Below, piece after piece: positions 11,148 through 22,715 of a stretch of DNA of 64,000 nt. Source of the stretch: Muscardinus avellanarius. Taxonomy: Eukaryota > Chordata > Mammalia > Rodentia > Gliridae. Position 1 is the first letter of the stretch. Every line of letters starts with the position of its first letter. The position numbers and the translations under genes were made by a program. Where the stretch lies: positions 21,349,345 through 21,413,344 of the forward strand of contig OY726573.1 in the NCBI GenBank assembly GCA_963383645.1, in the 5' to 3' direction. The notes beneath the pieces were generated by a model that made no database searches, had not been told where the DNA came from, and saw nothing but the letters and a program-made list of their open reading frames with translations.

Positions 11148-11624
11148 TAAATAAATAGGGCTGGGAGCCATTTTGTAATCTAAAACTTTTTGTTTCTTTT
11201 TTGTGGTACTAGGAATTGAAGCCACAGGCACTCTACCACTGAACTAAATCACCAGCCTATTTATTTATTTGTTTGTTTGTTTGTTTGTTTATTTATTTTG
11301 TGGTACTGGAGATGTAGCCCAAGAGCACTTCATCTCTGAACAACATCCTCAATCCTTTTTACTTTTGTTTTTTGCAGAACTGGGGATGGAACCCAGGGAA
11401 ATTCTACCTTCCAACTATACCTCCAAAGCACCCCAGTCCTGCACCACCACACTTAGCTTACTTTTTGTTTTTGAAATGAGGCCTTAAACCAGGCATGCTG
11501 GCACATGCTTGTAATTCCAGCATATGGGAGGCTGAGACAGGAGGATTGCAGGTTTGCGGCCAGCCTCAGCTACTTAGTGAGGCCCTTTGCAACTCAGTGA
11601 GACCCTGTTTCAGCTACATCCCCG

Positions 11625-11656
<32 letters not shown>

Positions 11657-11930
11657 GCGGTACTGGGGATGAAACCCAGGGTCAATCTACCTCTGAGCTG
11701 CACCCCCAGCCCTATTTTTTATTCTTTATTTGAAAACAGGGTCTCATCTAGTTGCAAAGGCCCTCACTAAGCAGCTGAGGCTGTCCTTAAACTGTGATCG
11801 TCCTGTCTTAGCCTCCCAAATGCTGGGATTACAAGTGTGCACCACCACACCTGGCTCCTATTTTCTTACTCTTTATTTTAAAACAGGGTCTCACTAAATT
11901 GCAGCGGGCCTCACTAAGTAGCTGATAGAA
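11088..11930. mobile_element. Mixed-strand SINE pieces
   Basis: A plus-strand dID tail end (11088-11105) with (AAT)n (11109-11150), a minus-strand tail (11200-11260), (GTTT)n (11265-11295), a diverged minus copy (11295-11460), a plus copy (about 11480-11625), a T run, then minus copies at about 11655-11855 and 11856-11925. Confidence 0.75.
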
Positions 11931-12320
11931 CAGTGTGAGATGGAGCCACATGTTCTTCTTAGCTAATTTTAGAAAAGCAGAACTATCTTACAAGCTTAAG
12001 CACTTTTTATTATTGCAAAGGTAGAGCCAGGCATGGTGGCACATGCTTGTAATCCCAGCATTAGAGAGGCTGAGGCCGGAAGATTCACCTACTTAGTGAA
12101 GCCCTCTGCAATTTAGTGAGACCCTGTTTCAAAATAAAGAATAAAAAATAGGGCAGGGCATATAGCTTGGAGGTCGAATGCCCCTGGGTTCCATCCCCAG
12201 ACCTGCCAAAAAAAAAGTAGAAAGAAGGGACAGAAATTAAAGCACTACATCAGAGAGAGACAGACAGAGACAGAGACAGAGAGAGACATAGTGGAGTGCC
12301 TTGAAAGTAAGAAAGTAAGA
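11931..12320. mobile_element. Plus-strand SINE between low-copy flanks
   Basis: A plus-strand copy occupies about 12028-12208. The flanks (11931-12025 and 12209-12320) are low-copy. The right one contains a GACA/GAGA purine-rich run at 12255-12290. Confidence 0.7.
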
Positions 12321-12321
12321 C

Positions 12322-12565
12322 GAGGAGGGTATGGTGGCGCACGCTTGTAATCCCAGCATTTGGGAGGCTGAGACAGGAGGATCACAGTCTGCGGACAGCT
12401 TCAGCTACTCAAGTGAGGCCCTCTGCAACTTAGTGAGACCTGGTTTCAAAATAAAAAATAAGAAAAATAGGGCAGGGGATGTAGCTCAGAGGTCAAATGT
12501 CCCTGGGTTCCATCCCCAGACCTGCAAAAATAAATAAATAAATAAGTAAATAGATAAATAAACAG
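12322..12565 (+). mobile_element. B1-dID SINE with (AAAT)n tail
   Basis: Full plus-strand copy (about 12322-12522) with an AAAT-repeat tail to 12565. Confidence 0.85.
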
Positions 12566-12599
12566 TAAGACTGAAGTTTTTTTTCATATCAAACAGATT

Positions 12600-13094
12600 T
12601 TTTTTTTCTTGCAGTATCAAGATGGAACCCAGGGGCATTCTACCTCTGAGCTATACCCCCAACCCTATTTTTTATTCTTTTTTTTTTTTTTTCGGTACTG
12701 GGGATGGAACCCAGAGGCATTCTACCTCTGAGCAACACCCCTAATTTTTTCTTTTTTTATTTTTGAAACAGGGTCTCACTAAGTTGCAAGGAGCCTCACT
12801 AGGTAGCTGAGGCTGTTCGCAAACCGCGATCCTCTGGTCTCCCTCTCCCGAATGCTGGGATTACAAGGTGCACCACTACTCCCAGTTTTATTCTTTATTT
12901 TGAAACAGAGTCTCATTGAGTTACAAAGAGCCTCACTAAGTTGCTGAGACTGTCTACAAACCGTGATCCTCTGGTCTCAGCCTCCCAAATGCTGGGATTA
13001 CAAACATGCACCACCAAGCCCAGCTAATGAATACTGCCTGGCTAATGAATATCGAACAGTTTTTTATTTATTTATTTATTTTTGTTTGTGTGTA

Positions 13095-13143
<49 letters not shown>

Positions 13144-13345
13144 TACTGGGATGGAACCCAGGGTACTTCTACCTCCAGGCTACACTCCCAGACCTATTTT
13201 ATATTTTATTTGGAAACAGGGTCTCACTAAGTTGCTGAGAGCCTCACTAAGTAGCTGAGGCTGGCTTCAAACCTGCGCGATCCTCCAGTTTCAGCCTTCC
13301 AAGTACTGAGATTACAAGCGTGAGCCACCATGCCCTGCTACTCAA
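12600..13345 (-). mobile_element. Run of minus-strand B1-dID SINEs
   Basis: Copies at about 12610-12680 (tail), 12692-12890, 12890-13025 (B1 half) and 13141-13345, the last with a (GT)n tail (13085-13141). CTAATGAATA occurs on both sides of a short gap at 13025-13050, suggesting a small duplication at an insertion edge. Confidence 0.82.
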
Positions 13346-13725
13346 CAGTGTTTATAAAGATTATTATCTCCTATCTTTGCTTAAACAGTACTCTTCCTGA
13401 TTCACTAGGTGTAGATCCACCCATTAACTTGAAAGCAATCCTTTTGATTTGATTATGAGGATTCACTTATCTTACACCCTGCTTCACCAAAATCCTTTTT
13501 TCCTGTAGGTGTAAGCCCTTCCAGTCTCTGGTATAGACCCAAACCTTTGTTACAACAAAATGTGTTACTTGATTATCAAAGTCAGGGGTCACATTGTATC
13601 TGCCTTCTTTGAGGAAGTGTACCATCCTCCATCATCCTTGGAGAATTTTAGCCTGTCTACTAGAAGTTATTTATTATGTAACCTTGTTTTTAAAATACAA
13701 AGGCCCTGGGCTCCAACTCTTTTAT
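13346..13725. other. Low-copy island
   Basis: About 380 bp free of SINE sequence. I see no recognised repeat, no splice-site-bounded exon with a protein signal and no RNA gene in it. Two overlapping reading frames here run into the next SINE and are not credible genes. Confidence 0.45.
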
Positions 13726-13950
13726 GTTCTTTTATTTTTTTGTTTGTTTTTTGTTTTGTTTTTTGGTGGTACTGGGGATAGAATCCAGGGGCTTTCTACC
13801 TCTGGGCTACACTCCCAGACCTATTTTTATATTTTTTTATTTGGAAACAGGGTCTCTTAAGCCAGCTGAGGCTGGCTTCCTACCTGCGGGGTCCTCCTGT
13901 CTCAGCATCCCAAGCACAGGGTTTACAAGCTAGCGCCCCCATGCCCAGCT
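13726..13950 (-). mobile_element. B1-dID SINE
   Basis: Minus-strand copy with a T-rich tail containing GTTTT units. Confidence 0.85.
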
Positions 13951-13951
13951 T

Positions 13952-14112
13952 CTTTTATATTCCTGCTAATCACTTTTGGTGCCCGGAACTCTGCAAGGTA
14001 ACAGCTGCCTCCTCCTCCCTGCCTGCCCGAGTGTCTGCACCTTACCAAAGATATTTTCCAATACATTTTGAAATTAGTACCAAAGCCATTTCCTAATACC
14101 TGCACATTCTCT
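13952..14112 (-). mobile_element. LTR fragment related to the 54.7-55.6 kb LTR
   Basis: This segment matches the right-hand 150 bp or so of the LTR at 54.7-55.6 kb in the same orientation. Both contain AACAGCTGCC/AATAGCTGCTGCC, CTCCCTGCCTG, and TTGAAATTAGTACCA/TTGAAATTAATACCA, ending AATACCTGCACA or AATACCGGCACA. It is therefore the 5' end, on the minus strand, of a truncated LTR copy. Confidence 0.6.
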
Positions 14113-14252
14113 GTCAGCTGAGGCTGACTGGGAACCTTGATCCTCCTGTCTCAGCCTCCCAAGTACTGGGATTTCCAAGGTGTGCCATCACACCTGGCTC
14201 CTAAGGACTTTGTAACACTATAAAGGTTTTCTGGAAGGATAAATCATGTAAA

Positions 14253-14323
<71 letters not shown>

Positions 14324-14580
14324 CTGAAAATTTGGAAAGTATTTATTTATTTATTTATTTATTTATTTATATTATTTTGCGCTATTGGGGATGGAACCCA
14401 GGGACATTCTACCTCCAAACAACACCTCCAGCCCTATTTTATATTCTTTATTTTGTAACAGGATCTCATTGAGTTGCAAAGGGTCTCACTAAGTAGCTGA
14501 GGCTGTCCACATATCCAGATTTTCCTTTCTCAGCTTCCCAAATCCTGGGATTACAAACGTGCACCACCATGCCTGGCTAA
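14113..14580 (-). mobile_element. Minus-strand SINE pieces with two microsatellites
   Basis: A B1 fragment (about 14115-14200), short low-copy sequence, (GAAA)n (14250-14323), (TTTA)n (14340-14370) and a full copy (about 14375-14580). Confidence 0.8.
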
Positions 14581-14639
14581 GGTTTCTTTCTTTCTTTTTT
14601 TTTTCTTTCTTTCTTTTTTTTTTTTTTTTTTGTTTAATT

Positions 14640-14782
14640 GAAAAGGAATAGCATCTAGTGTTGCCTACCAGAAATTGAAATATATAAATAATGCAGCAGT
14701 CACCAAAACAATATGTTACTGGCACAGAAATAGACAGAAGAATCAATAGAATAGGAAAGAAAGGGTAGAAATAGACCCAAGA
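14640..14782 (+). pseudogene. L1 ORF2 fragment
   Basis: The stretch ACAATATGTTACTGGCACAG followed by AGACAG...CAATAGAATAG...AAATAGACCCA matches the common mammalian L1 ORF2 segment just upstream of the C-terminal domain. It is about 140 bp long, in the sense orientation, and bounded by SINEs on both sides. It has no coding capacity. Confidence 0.55.
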
Positions 14783-15636
14783 AGCTGGGCATAATGGTCC
14801 ATGCTTGTAATTCTCAGGTTCAAAACCAGCCTCAGCAACTTAAACACCCAGTAATTTGGCAAAACCCTGTAAATAAAATAGATCTGGAGATGTAGCTTGG
14901 AGTTAGAAGGCCCATGGGTTCCATCCTCAGTACCACAAAAAAAATTATAATAGATTAAATAAATAGCCGGGCGTGGTGGCACACGCTTGTAATCCCCGCG
15001 CTTGGGAGGCGGAGACAGGAGGATCGCGCAGGTTCCGAGCCAGCCTCGCTGGTTTAAGAGACCCTGTTTCGAAATAAAAAAATATATATATAAAATAGGT
15101 CTGGAAGTGTAGCCCGGAGATAGAAGGGCTTCCAGGAACCCCAGTACCGCCAAAATAAATAAATAAATAAATAAATAAATAAAGCCGGGCGTGGTGGCAC
15201 ATGCTTGTAATTCCAGCATTCGGGAGGCTGAGACTGGAGGATCATGGTTCATGGACAGCCTCAGCTACTTACTGAGGCCCTCCACAACTTAGTGAGACCC
15301 TGTTTCAAAATAAAGAATAAAAAACGGGGCAGGAGGTGTAGCTCGGAGGTCGAATGGCCCTGGGTTTCATCCCCAGACCTGCCAAAAAATTAAGTAAGTA
15401 AGTAAAAAAAAAAAAAAAAAAGCGGGGTGTGGTGGCACAAGCTTGTAATCCCAGCATTGGGGAGGCTGAGACCAGAGGATCGCAGGTGCGCGGACAGCCT
15501 CAGCTACTTAGTGAGGCCCTCTGCAACTTAGTGAGACCCTGTTTCAAAATAAAGAATAAAAAAAAAACAGGACAGGAGGTGTAGCTTGGAGGTCAAATGC
15601 TCCTGGGTTCCATCCCCAGACCCATAAATACATACA

Positions 15637-15668
<32 letters not shown>

Positions 15669-15880
15669 AAAAAGCAAAGTAGCTGGGCATCGTGGCACAT
15701 GCTTATAATTTCAGTACTTGGGAGGCTGAGATAGGAGGATCTGGGTTTGCAGCCTACCTCAGCTACTTAGTAAGATCCTGTGTCAAAATAAGAAATAAAA
15801 AAAATAAAATAAAATAGGGCTGGGAGCATAGCTCTAATGTAGAATTCCCCTAGGTTCAATTCCCAATACCTCTCTCCAAA
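14783..15880 (+). mobile_element. Run of plus-strand B1-dID SINEs
   Basis: Copies at about 14783-14937, 14965-15152 (short hairpin variant), 15183-15385, 15420-15627 and 15680-15878. (AAAT)n at 15152-15183 and (CATA)n at 15627-15664 are tail expansions. Confidence 0.85.
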
Positions 15881-15899
15881 AAAGCAAAGTAATAGAAAA

Positions 15900-16247
15900 G
15901 TGACTTACTTTTTTTTTCTTTTTGCAGTACTGGGGATGGTATGCAGGGGCATTCTACCTCCAAACTATATCCCCAGCCCTATATTAAATTCTTTTTTTTT
16001 TTTCTTTTTGTGGAACTGGGGATGGAACCCAGGGGCATTCTATCTCCAAGCTACATCCCCAGCCCTATTTTTCATTCTTTATTTTGAAACAGGGTCTCAT
16101 TAAGTTTCTGAGAGCCTCACTAAGTAGCTAAAGCTGGCCGTGAACCCGGATTCTCCTGTCTCAGCCTCCCAAATGCTGGGATTACAAGTGTGTGCCACCA
16201 TCCCAGGTTGACTTCCTCTGATGATTGTAAGAATTAAAAGAAATAAT
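15900..16247 (-). mobile_element. Minus-strand SINEs
   Basis: A tail (about 15923-15988) and a full copy (about 16010-16210), then about 35 bp of low-copy sequence. Confidence 0.8.
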
Positions 16248-16637
16248 TGAGCCGGGCGTGGTGGCACACGCTTGTAATCCCTGCGCTTGGGAGGCTGAGA
16301 CAGGAGGATCGCACAGGTTCGAACTCAGCCTCAGCTACTTAGTGAGGCTCTCAGCAACTGAGTGAGACCCTGTTTCCAAATAAAATAGAAAATAGAGCCG
16401 GGCGTGGTGGCGCACACTTGTAATCCCCACACTTGGGAGGCAGAGACAGGAGGATCGCGCAGGTTCAAAGCCAGCTTAGGAGACCCTGTTTCCAAATAAA
16501 AATGTAAAAATAGGTCTGAGAGTGTAGCCCGGAGGTAGAAGGGCTTCCAGGAACCCCAGTACCACCAAAAAAAAAAAAAAAGAAAGAAAAAAAAAGAAAA
16601 AGAAATAGAAAAAGAAAAGAAAAGAAAGAAGGAAGGA

Positions 16638-16677
<40 letters not shown>

Positions 16678-16988
16678 AAAGAAAATAGGTCTGGGAGTAT
16701 AGCCCAGAGGTAGAAAGCCTCTGGGTTCCACCCCCAGTACCACCAAATAAATAAATAAATGAAATAATTGTTGTTAAAAATATAAATGTTAGCCAGGCAT
16801 GGTGGCGCACACTTGTAATCCCAGCACTTGGGAGGCTGAGACAGGAGGATCTCTCGGGTTCAAAGCCAGCCTCAGCTACTTAGTGAGGCTCTCAGCAACT
16901 TAGTGAGACCCTGTTTCCAAATAAAATATAAAATAAGTCTGAGAGTATAGCCTGGAGGTCGAAAAGCCCCTGGGTTTCACCCCCAGTA

Positions 16989-17037
<49 letters not shown>

Positions 17038-17280
17038 TAATCCTAGCATTTGGGAGGCTGAAACAGGAGGATCATGGTTTGAGGACAGCCTCAGCTACTT
17101 AGTGAGGCCCTTTGCAACTCAGTGAGACTCTGTTTCAAAATAAAGAATAAAAAATAGGGCTGGGGTGTAGCTTGGAAGTAGAATGCCCTTGGGTTTCATC
17201 CCCAGTACCACAGAAAAAAAGGGGGGGACTGGAGGTGTAGCATATACTTAGAATGCCTCTGGGTTGAATCCTCAGTATCA
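16248..17280 (+). mobile_element. Run of plus-strand B1-dID SINEs
   Basis: Copies at about 16248-16394 (B1 half), 16396-16570 (short variant), 16685-16745 (tail), 16790-16990, 17035-17212 and 17222-17283 (tail). An impure (GAAA)n tract (16578-16683) and (CA)n (16990-17033) are tail expansions. Confidence 0.83.
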
Positions 17281-17283
17281 GGA

Positions 17284-17600
17284 AGAAAAAAAAATCCAGA
17301 AGCTAAAAACCAAAAACTTTCTTATACCAATATATCTCCATGAACAAAATAAAAATCTAAATAACAATCTGGGGGAAATATTTTCAATATATGTGACAAG
17401 TAAATAACCAATAATAATATTTTTTTTTGGTGTGGGATGGAACCCATGGGCATTCTACCTCAGAGTTATACTCCTAACCCCTATTATTTATTTATTTATT
17501 CATTCATTCATTCATTCATTCATTGTGGTATTGTAGATCTGGGAAACTAGCCTCCAAGTATACTTCCAGCATTTTCTTTATTTATTTTAAAACAAGTTCT
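17284..17600. other. Low-copy sequence with SINE tails and ATTC repeats
   Basis: Low-copy AT-rich sequence (17290-17425), a minus dID tail (17430-17480), (TTTA)n/(ATTC)n (17485-17525) and another tail fragment. No gene is seen. Confidence 0.55.
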
Positions 17601-17802
17601 CATCCGGGAGTGGTTGAGCACACTTGTAAATTCCAGCATTTGGGAGGCTGAGACAGGAGATTTGCAGTTCATGGACAGCCTCAGCTACTTAGTGAGGCCC
17701 TCTGCAACTCAGTGAGACTTTGTTTCAAAATAAAAAATAAAAAACAGGGCTGGTGGTGTAACTCAAAGGTAGAATGCCCCTGGGTTCCATCCTCAGTACC
17801 AC

Positions 17803-17866
<64 letters not shown>

Positions 17867-17955
17867 AGAAAGAGAGAAAGAGAGAGAAGAAAGGAAGGAA
17901 AGGAAGGAAGGAAAGAAGGAAGGAAGGAAGGAAGGAAGGAAGGAAGGAAGGAAGT
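17601..17955 (+). mobile_element. B1-dID SINE with long (GAAA)/(GGAA) tail
   Basis: Plus-strand copy (about 17604-17802) with a 150-bp purine tail: GAAA repeats to about 17865, then GAGA and GGAA repeats to 17954. Confidence 0.88.
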
Positions 17956-18838
17956 TAGTTTCCGCTAGGTTACTTAGAGCCTTGCTAAGTTTCCAAATCT
18001 GGTTTCAAACCTGCTGGCTTCAAATTGCTGGGGCTGTCCTTGAACCTGAAATCCTCCTGTCTCAGCCTCCCAAGTACTAGGGTTTTTATTACATTTTATT
18101 TATTTATTTATTTATTTACTTACTTATTTATTGGTATTAGGAATTGAACCCAGGGGCATTCTACCTCCAAGCCACACCTCAGCCCAATTGTATTTTTATT
18201 TTGAAACAGAGTCTCCCTAGGTTGATGAGAGACTCAGTACTTGCTAAGGTTGCCCTCAAACCTGAGATCCTCTCAAGTACTGGCATTATAGGTATGTGCC
18301 ACCACACCTGGCTATTTTTATGTTTTATTTGTATTTTGTGGTGCTGAAGATTGAAGCCAGGGTCATTCTACTCTGAGCTACACCCACAGCCCTATTTTAT
18401 TTTATCTTATTATTTATATATTTATTTATTTATTTATTATTTTTGGTGGTACTGGGGATGGAACCCAGGGGCCTTCTACCTCGGGGCTACACTCCCAGAC
18501 CTAATTTATATTTTATTTGAAAACAGGGTCTCTTAAGCCAACTGAGGCTAGCTTCAAACCTGCGCGATCCTCCTGTCTCAGCCTCCTAAGCGCAGGGATT
18601 ACAAGTGTGTGCGACCATGCCTGGCTTATTTTATTTTTTATTTGGAAGCAGGGTCTGGCTCAGTTGCAGAAGACCTTAATAAACTGCTAAAGTTGGCTTC
18701 AAACCTGTGATCCTCCTGTCTCAGCCTCCCAAGTACTAGGATTACAAGCATGCACCACCATTTCAAAATTTCAAATTTTCGATCCTCAGGTCTTAACCTC
18801 TAAAGCCCTGAAACTCAGGCATGCAGCACCTCATCTAG
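17956..18838 (-). mobile_element. Run of minus-strand B1-dID SINEs
   Basis: Copies at about 17956-18080, 18130-18315, 18335-18400 (tail), 18442-18625, 18626-18765 and a fragment 18770-18835, with (TTTA)n tracts at about 18090-18130 and 18410-18440. Confidence 0.8.
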
Positions 18839-19021
18839 ATAAAACTAATTATGACTATATAATCTCATTTGACCCCTAATCAGTCTGTGAGACAGGAATA
18901 AAATATTATTATTCTCATTTTACACATGAAGAGGCCAAGTGAAGCTAGGTGCTTTATTTCAAATACTGAGAATCAAGAAACAGATCCAGATTGCAGCTCA
19001 AGTCTTTCAGGAAGTAATGTT
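18839..19021 (-). mobile_element. MIR-like ancient SINE
   Basis: Contains the MIR core in antisense: ATTATTCTCATTTTACACATGAAGAGGC...AAGTGA, preceded by AATCTCATTTGACCCC and followed by the ...CAGATCCAGATTGCAGC-like end. MIRs predate placental radiation, so this marks old, undisturbed sequence. The right edge is cut by a younger SINE. Confidence 0.7.
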
Positions 19022-19495
19022 TTTAATTTTATTTATTTATTCATTTTGTGTGGTACTGGGGATGGAACCCAGGGGCATTCTACCTCCAAGTCACACCCCT
19101 AGCCCTATTTTTTTATTGTTTATTTTGAAACAGGGTCTTAGTGAGTTGCAAAGGGCCTAAGTAGCTGAGGCTGTCCGCGAACCATGATCCTCCTTTCTCA
19201 GCCTCCCAAATGCTGGGATTACAAGCGTGCACCACCACGCCTGGCTGGCAGTACGTTTTTAATACATTATTGACCTTCAGTAAACACCAAGCAACTCTTT
19301 TTTTTTTGGGGGGGCAGGGGCATTCTACCTCTGAGCAACATGCCCAGTCCTATTTTTTATTCTTTAATTTGAAACAGAGTCTCACTGAGTTGCCAGGGGC
19401 CTCACTAAGTAGGAGCTGAGGCTGTCCTTGAATTGTGAGGCCTCCCAAATGCTGGCCAAATCCTGGGATTAACAAGAGTGAGCCACAGGCCTGGC
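19022..19495 (-). mobile_element. Two minus-strand B1-dID SINEs
   Basis: Copies at about 19048-19247 and 19305-19495, separated by about 55 bp of low-copy sequence. Confidence 0.83.
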
Positions 19496-19732
19496 TAAGC
19501 TAGTATTTTAACATGTGTTTTTGGATCTACACAGCAGCCATATTCTATCAAGTGGATCAGAAAGAAGAGGGGGCGAGCAGACATAAAGAGAGAAAGGCAG
19601 ATGATATACAGAGAGGAAAGGAATGCAGCAGGGAGAGAGAAGTTGGGACTTGAGATGCTTTGTTGTTCCTGGTCAAACCCTTTCAGTGGGTCTCCTCCAG
19701 ACCTGCCCTTTGTGCTAAGAAGTACCACTCTT
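19496..19732. other. Low-copy spacer
   Basis: About 235 bp with no recognised repeat. It has a purine-rich middle (AGAGAGAAAGG...GAGAGAGAAG). Confidence 0.45.
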
Positions 19733-19762
19733 TGTGTGTGTGTGTGTGCGCACGCGCACGCG

Positions 19763-19806
<44 letters not shown>
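19733..19806. repeat. (GT)n with a GCGCACGCGC core
   Basis: Alternating purine-pyrimidine tract interrupted by GCGCACGCGCACGCGC near 19748-19763, the type of sequence able to adopt Z-form DNA. Confidence 0.93.
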
Positions 19807-19809
<3 letters not shown>

Positions 19810-20440
19810 TACTGGGGATTCTACACCCCAGCCCTATTTTTGTGTGTGTGTGTGGTGGTACTGGGAGTGGAACCCAGGGGCTTTCTACCTCCCGGCTATA
19901 CTCTCAGACCTATCTTATATTTTTATATTTTATTTGGAAACAGGGCCTCACTAAGTTGCTGAGAGCCTCACTAAGTAGCTGAGGCTAGCTTCGAACCTGT
20001 ATGATTCTCCTGTCTCAGCCTCCCAAGCACCGGGATTACAAACCTGTGCCACCATGCCCAGCTCCCAGTCTTATTTTTTATTTTGTTTGTTTGTTTATTT
20101 GTTTGTTTGTTTATTTTGCAGTACTGGGTACATTCTACCTCTGAGTTGTATACCCAGCCCGATTTTTTTTTGGTGGTACTGGGGGTGGAACCCATGGGCT
20201 TTCTACCTCCAGGCTATATTCCCAGACCTATTTTATATTTTTTTTATTTGGAAACAGGGTCTCACTAAGTTGCTAAAAGCCTCACTAAGTAGCTGAGGCT
20301 GGCTTTGAACTTGTGCGATCCTCCTGTCTTAGCCTCCCAAGTGCTGGATTACAAGCATGCACCACCACACCCGGCTTCCAGCCCGATTGGCCAAAATTGG
20401 GTTTTGGGAACCAGTGACTTTTGCACAATTTTGATCTTTT

Positions 20441-20472
<32 letters not shown>

Positions 20473-20645
20473 TTGGTACTGGGAATGGAACCCAGAGACA
20501 TTCTACCTCCAAGTTATATCCTCAACCCAAACAACCCAAATTTATTTATTTATTTATTTATTTCTCCTTCCTTCCTTCCTTCCTTCCTTCCTTCCTTCCT
20601 TCCTTCCTTCCTTCCTTTCTTCTTTTGTGGTACTGGGGATGGAAC
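19807..20645 (-). mobile_element. Run of minus-strand B1-dID SINEs
   Basis: Copies at about 19855-20062, 20115-20165 (tail), 20172-20375, 20475-20540 (tail) and a tail stub 20625-20645, with (GTTT)n (20080-20112), (TTTA)n (20541-20562) and (TTCC)n (20567-20612). The last stub stops at GGGATGGAACC, where the composite repeat begins. Confidence 0.82.
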
Positions 20646-21101
20646 CGGTTGCACCAACTTGCAATTCCACCAACAATGTATTAGAGCTTCTATTTCTCCA
20701 CACTATTCCCACTTACTGAAAACCTGAAAGCCAGAAGGTGAGTAACTTTGACAAGATGATCCACTCACAACCAGTTTTTTCTAATAGAGGTCATTTGGAT
20801 CTGGAAATCAGTTGAGAGATTAGGTGAGGCAGTGGCAGCTTCTAGTGCTTCCTGGCCACACAGCTGAAGAAACCCGCTGGCCTTTGCTGTGGAGCAGGCC
20901 CCAGTTCCAGGCCTGCCGTGCAACAGGTTCTGGGCCCGGCCTCACCCTGCGGCAGGCTACGGGCTCAGCCTCGCTGGCTTCAGACCCCGGCCTCACCATG
21001 CGGTAGGCTATGGGTCTAGTCTTACTGGCTCCAGACCCGGCCTCGCCACACAGCGGGCTCTGGTCCCTGTCACTGTGGGCAGGATGTTTACAGAGTTTCC
21101 C

Positions 21102-21184
<83 letters not shown>

Positions 21185-22715
21185 AAATTTCTTTAAGTAG
21201 GAGAAAACGTGTTGTTTGCAGAAGGTGGGAGCCCAAGTGCCTAGCAGCAATGAATTTTATCTCCCTACTGAAAGTGGAGGCTCGCAGTCTCACCATGAAA
21301 AGTGGAATCCACTGCTCCAGGCACACCCTGGCCCCCAGCACAGCGCAGTTGAGCACAGCGGCTATGAGCTAAGGTTTCCCAGGATACCCAGCACAGCAAG
21401 TTGGCCCAACAATATGGGCAGGGCTCCCTCCAATTTGCCCCAGACATTTTTCTCACATAGTATATTGTCCAGAATTCCTGCACATGTGCAGTGGGAGCAG
21501 TCTACTTTTGGGGAGATTTCTTCAAAAATTCAAGGTGAATTTGGTTGGATCTGTCGGCTTCTCCTGAATACTGGCCGCTGCTGCTGCCTTCTTAGTCTCT
21601 CCTAGAGTATGTTGTTGTTAAGCATTCCTGTGTATGTGTGGCAGGAGCAGTCTGCTTTCTGATCTCTTCTGGGATATCCCTCCAAAAATCACTTTTCTTA
21701 CAGTGGCGGGCACCGTGCTGCCATCTTGTCTCTAATTCCGCCATTTCCCACTCTCCTATATTTCAGATAGGAAGACATGACTGGAAATGTCTCTGTGTGT
21801 TGTCCCAATCAGCTATTAAATCAAAATCTGTTGTCCAGGGTTTCTCAGAGGGATGCATATCCTATTCAGCCACTGCCAATCTACACCTCTCTGGCCATGG
21901 TCACCACTGTAGCTGCAACTGCAGCCGCCTCCATCTTCCTCCCTCTTTAATATTTTTTAATAAGATAAAGCAGTACGTTCCTTTTGCAGGATTTGGGGGC
22001 CCAAGTACTTAGGAGCAATGTGTTTTATCTCCGCGCCAAGAGCAGAGGCCCACAGCTTCACCACGGAGAGTGGGTTCTGCTGCTCCAAGCTCACCCAGCC
22101 CCAGTGCTGTGCAGAGGAGCGCGGTGGCCAGGAGCGCCCTTGGCTCCCAGGATGCCCGGCGCCAGCCAAACCAATTATGTGGGGCTCCATCTGATGCGCC
22201 CCGAACGTTTTCTTACAAAATATGTTGTCCAGAGTTCCTGAGCATGTGGGGCAGGCGCAGTCTACTTTCAGGGAGATTTCCTCAAAAGTTCAGGGAGGAT
22301 TAGAATGAATCTCCCTGCCTCTCCCTGATACTGGCCATTGCTGCCCCTGCCATCTTGGCCCTCCTCCCAAGCATTTTTCTTACACAGTGTGTTGTCCAGA
22401 ATTCCTGAGCATGTGGGGCAGGAGCAGTCTTTTTTGGGGGAGATTCCTCCAACAGTTCAAAGCGGGTTGGATTGGATTTATCTACCTCTCTCGAATACTG
22501 GCCGCCTCCACCACCGCCATCTCCACCATCTAGGTCTGTCTCTTCTCTCTTATATTTTAGGTAGGAAGTCATGGCTATAAATGTCTCTATATGTTGTCCC
22601 AATCAGATATTAAATCAAAATCTGATGTCCGAGGTTTCTCAGAGGAATACATGTCCTATTTGGCCACTGCCAGCTATCATCGCTGAGACCACGGCTGCTG
22701 CCATCTTCCCTTCTC
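20646..22715 (-). mobile_element. Composite VNTR/L1-tail repeat, copy 1
   Basis: Reading the minus strand (right to left): a 5' region with ATGGCGGC/ATGGTGG-like motifs and repeated segments containing CATGTGGGGCAGGAGCAGTC-type units (22250-22440, 21480-21660), two cap blocks with CTCCATGGTG-like motifs (about 21980-22200 and 21220-21420), a (TA)n/(TC)n tract, a GC-rich minisatellite with about 50-bp period (20885-21065), then an L1 ORF2 scrap (20646-20720, antisense CCAACAATGTATTAG). It matches the copy at 45.4-48 kb in the opposite orientation over its whole length, at roughly 90% by eye. It breaks off at 20646 against a SINE tail, so the L1-type 3' end is lost. No intact reading frame is present. 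Confidence 0.7.
21101..21181. repeat. (TC)n(TA)n compound microsatellite
   Basis: About 38 bp of TC followed by about 44 bp of TA inside composite copy 1. The homologous point of the other copy (near 47315-47340) has only a short TATATGTATATAG, so the expansion is specific to this copy. Confidence 0.95.

Noticed and set aside
13560..13860. Two overlapping frames at a low-copy/SINE boundary
   Set aside because: Both depend on SINE sequence for their C-terminal halves and neither shows a domain.
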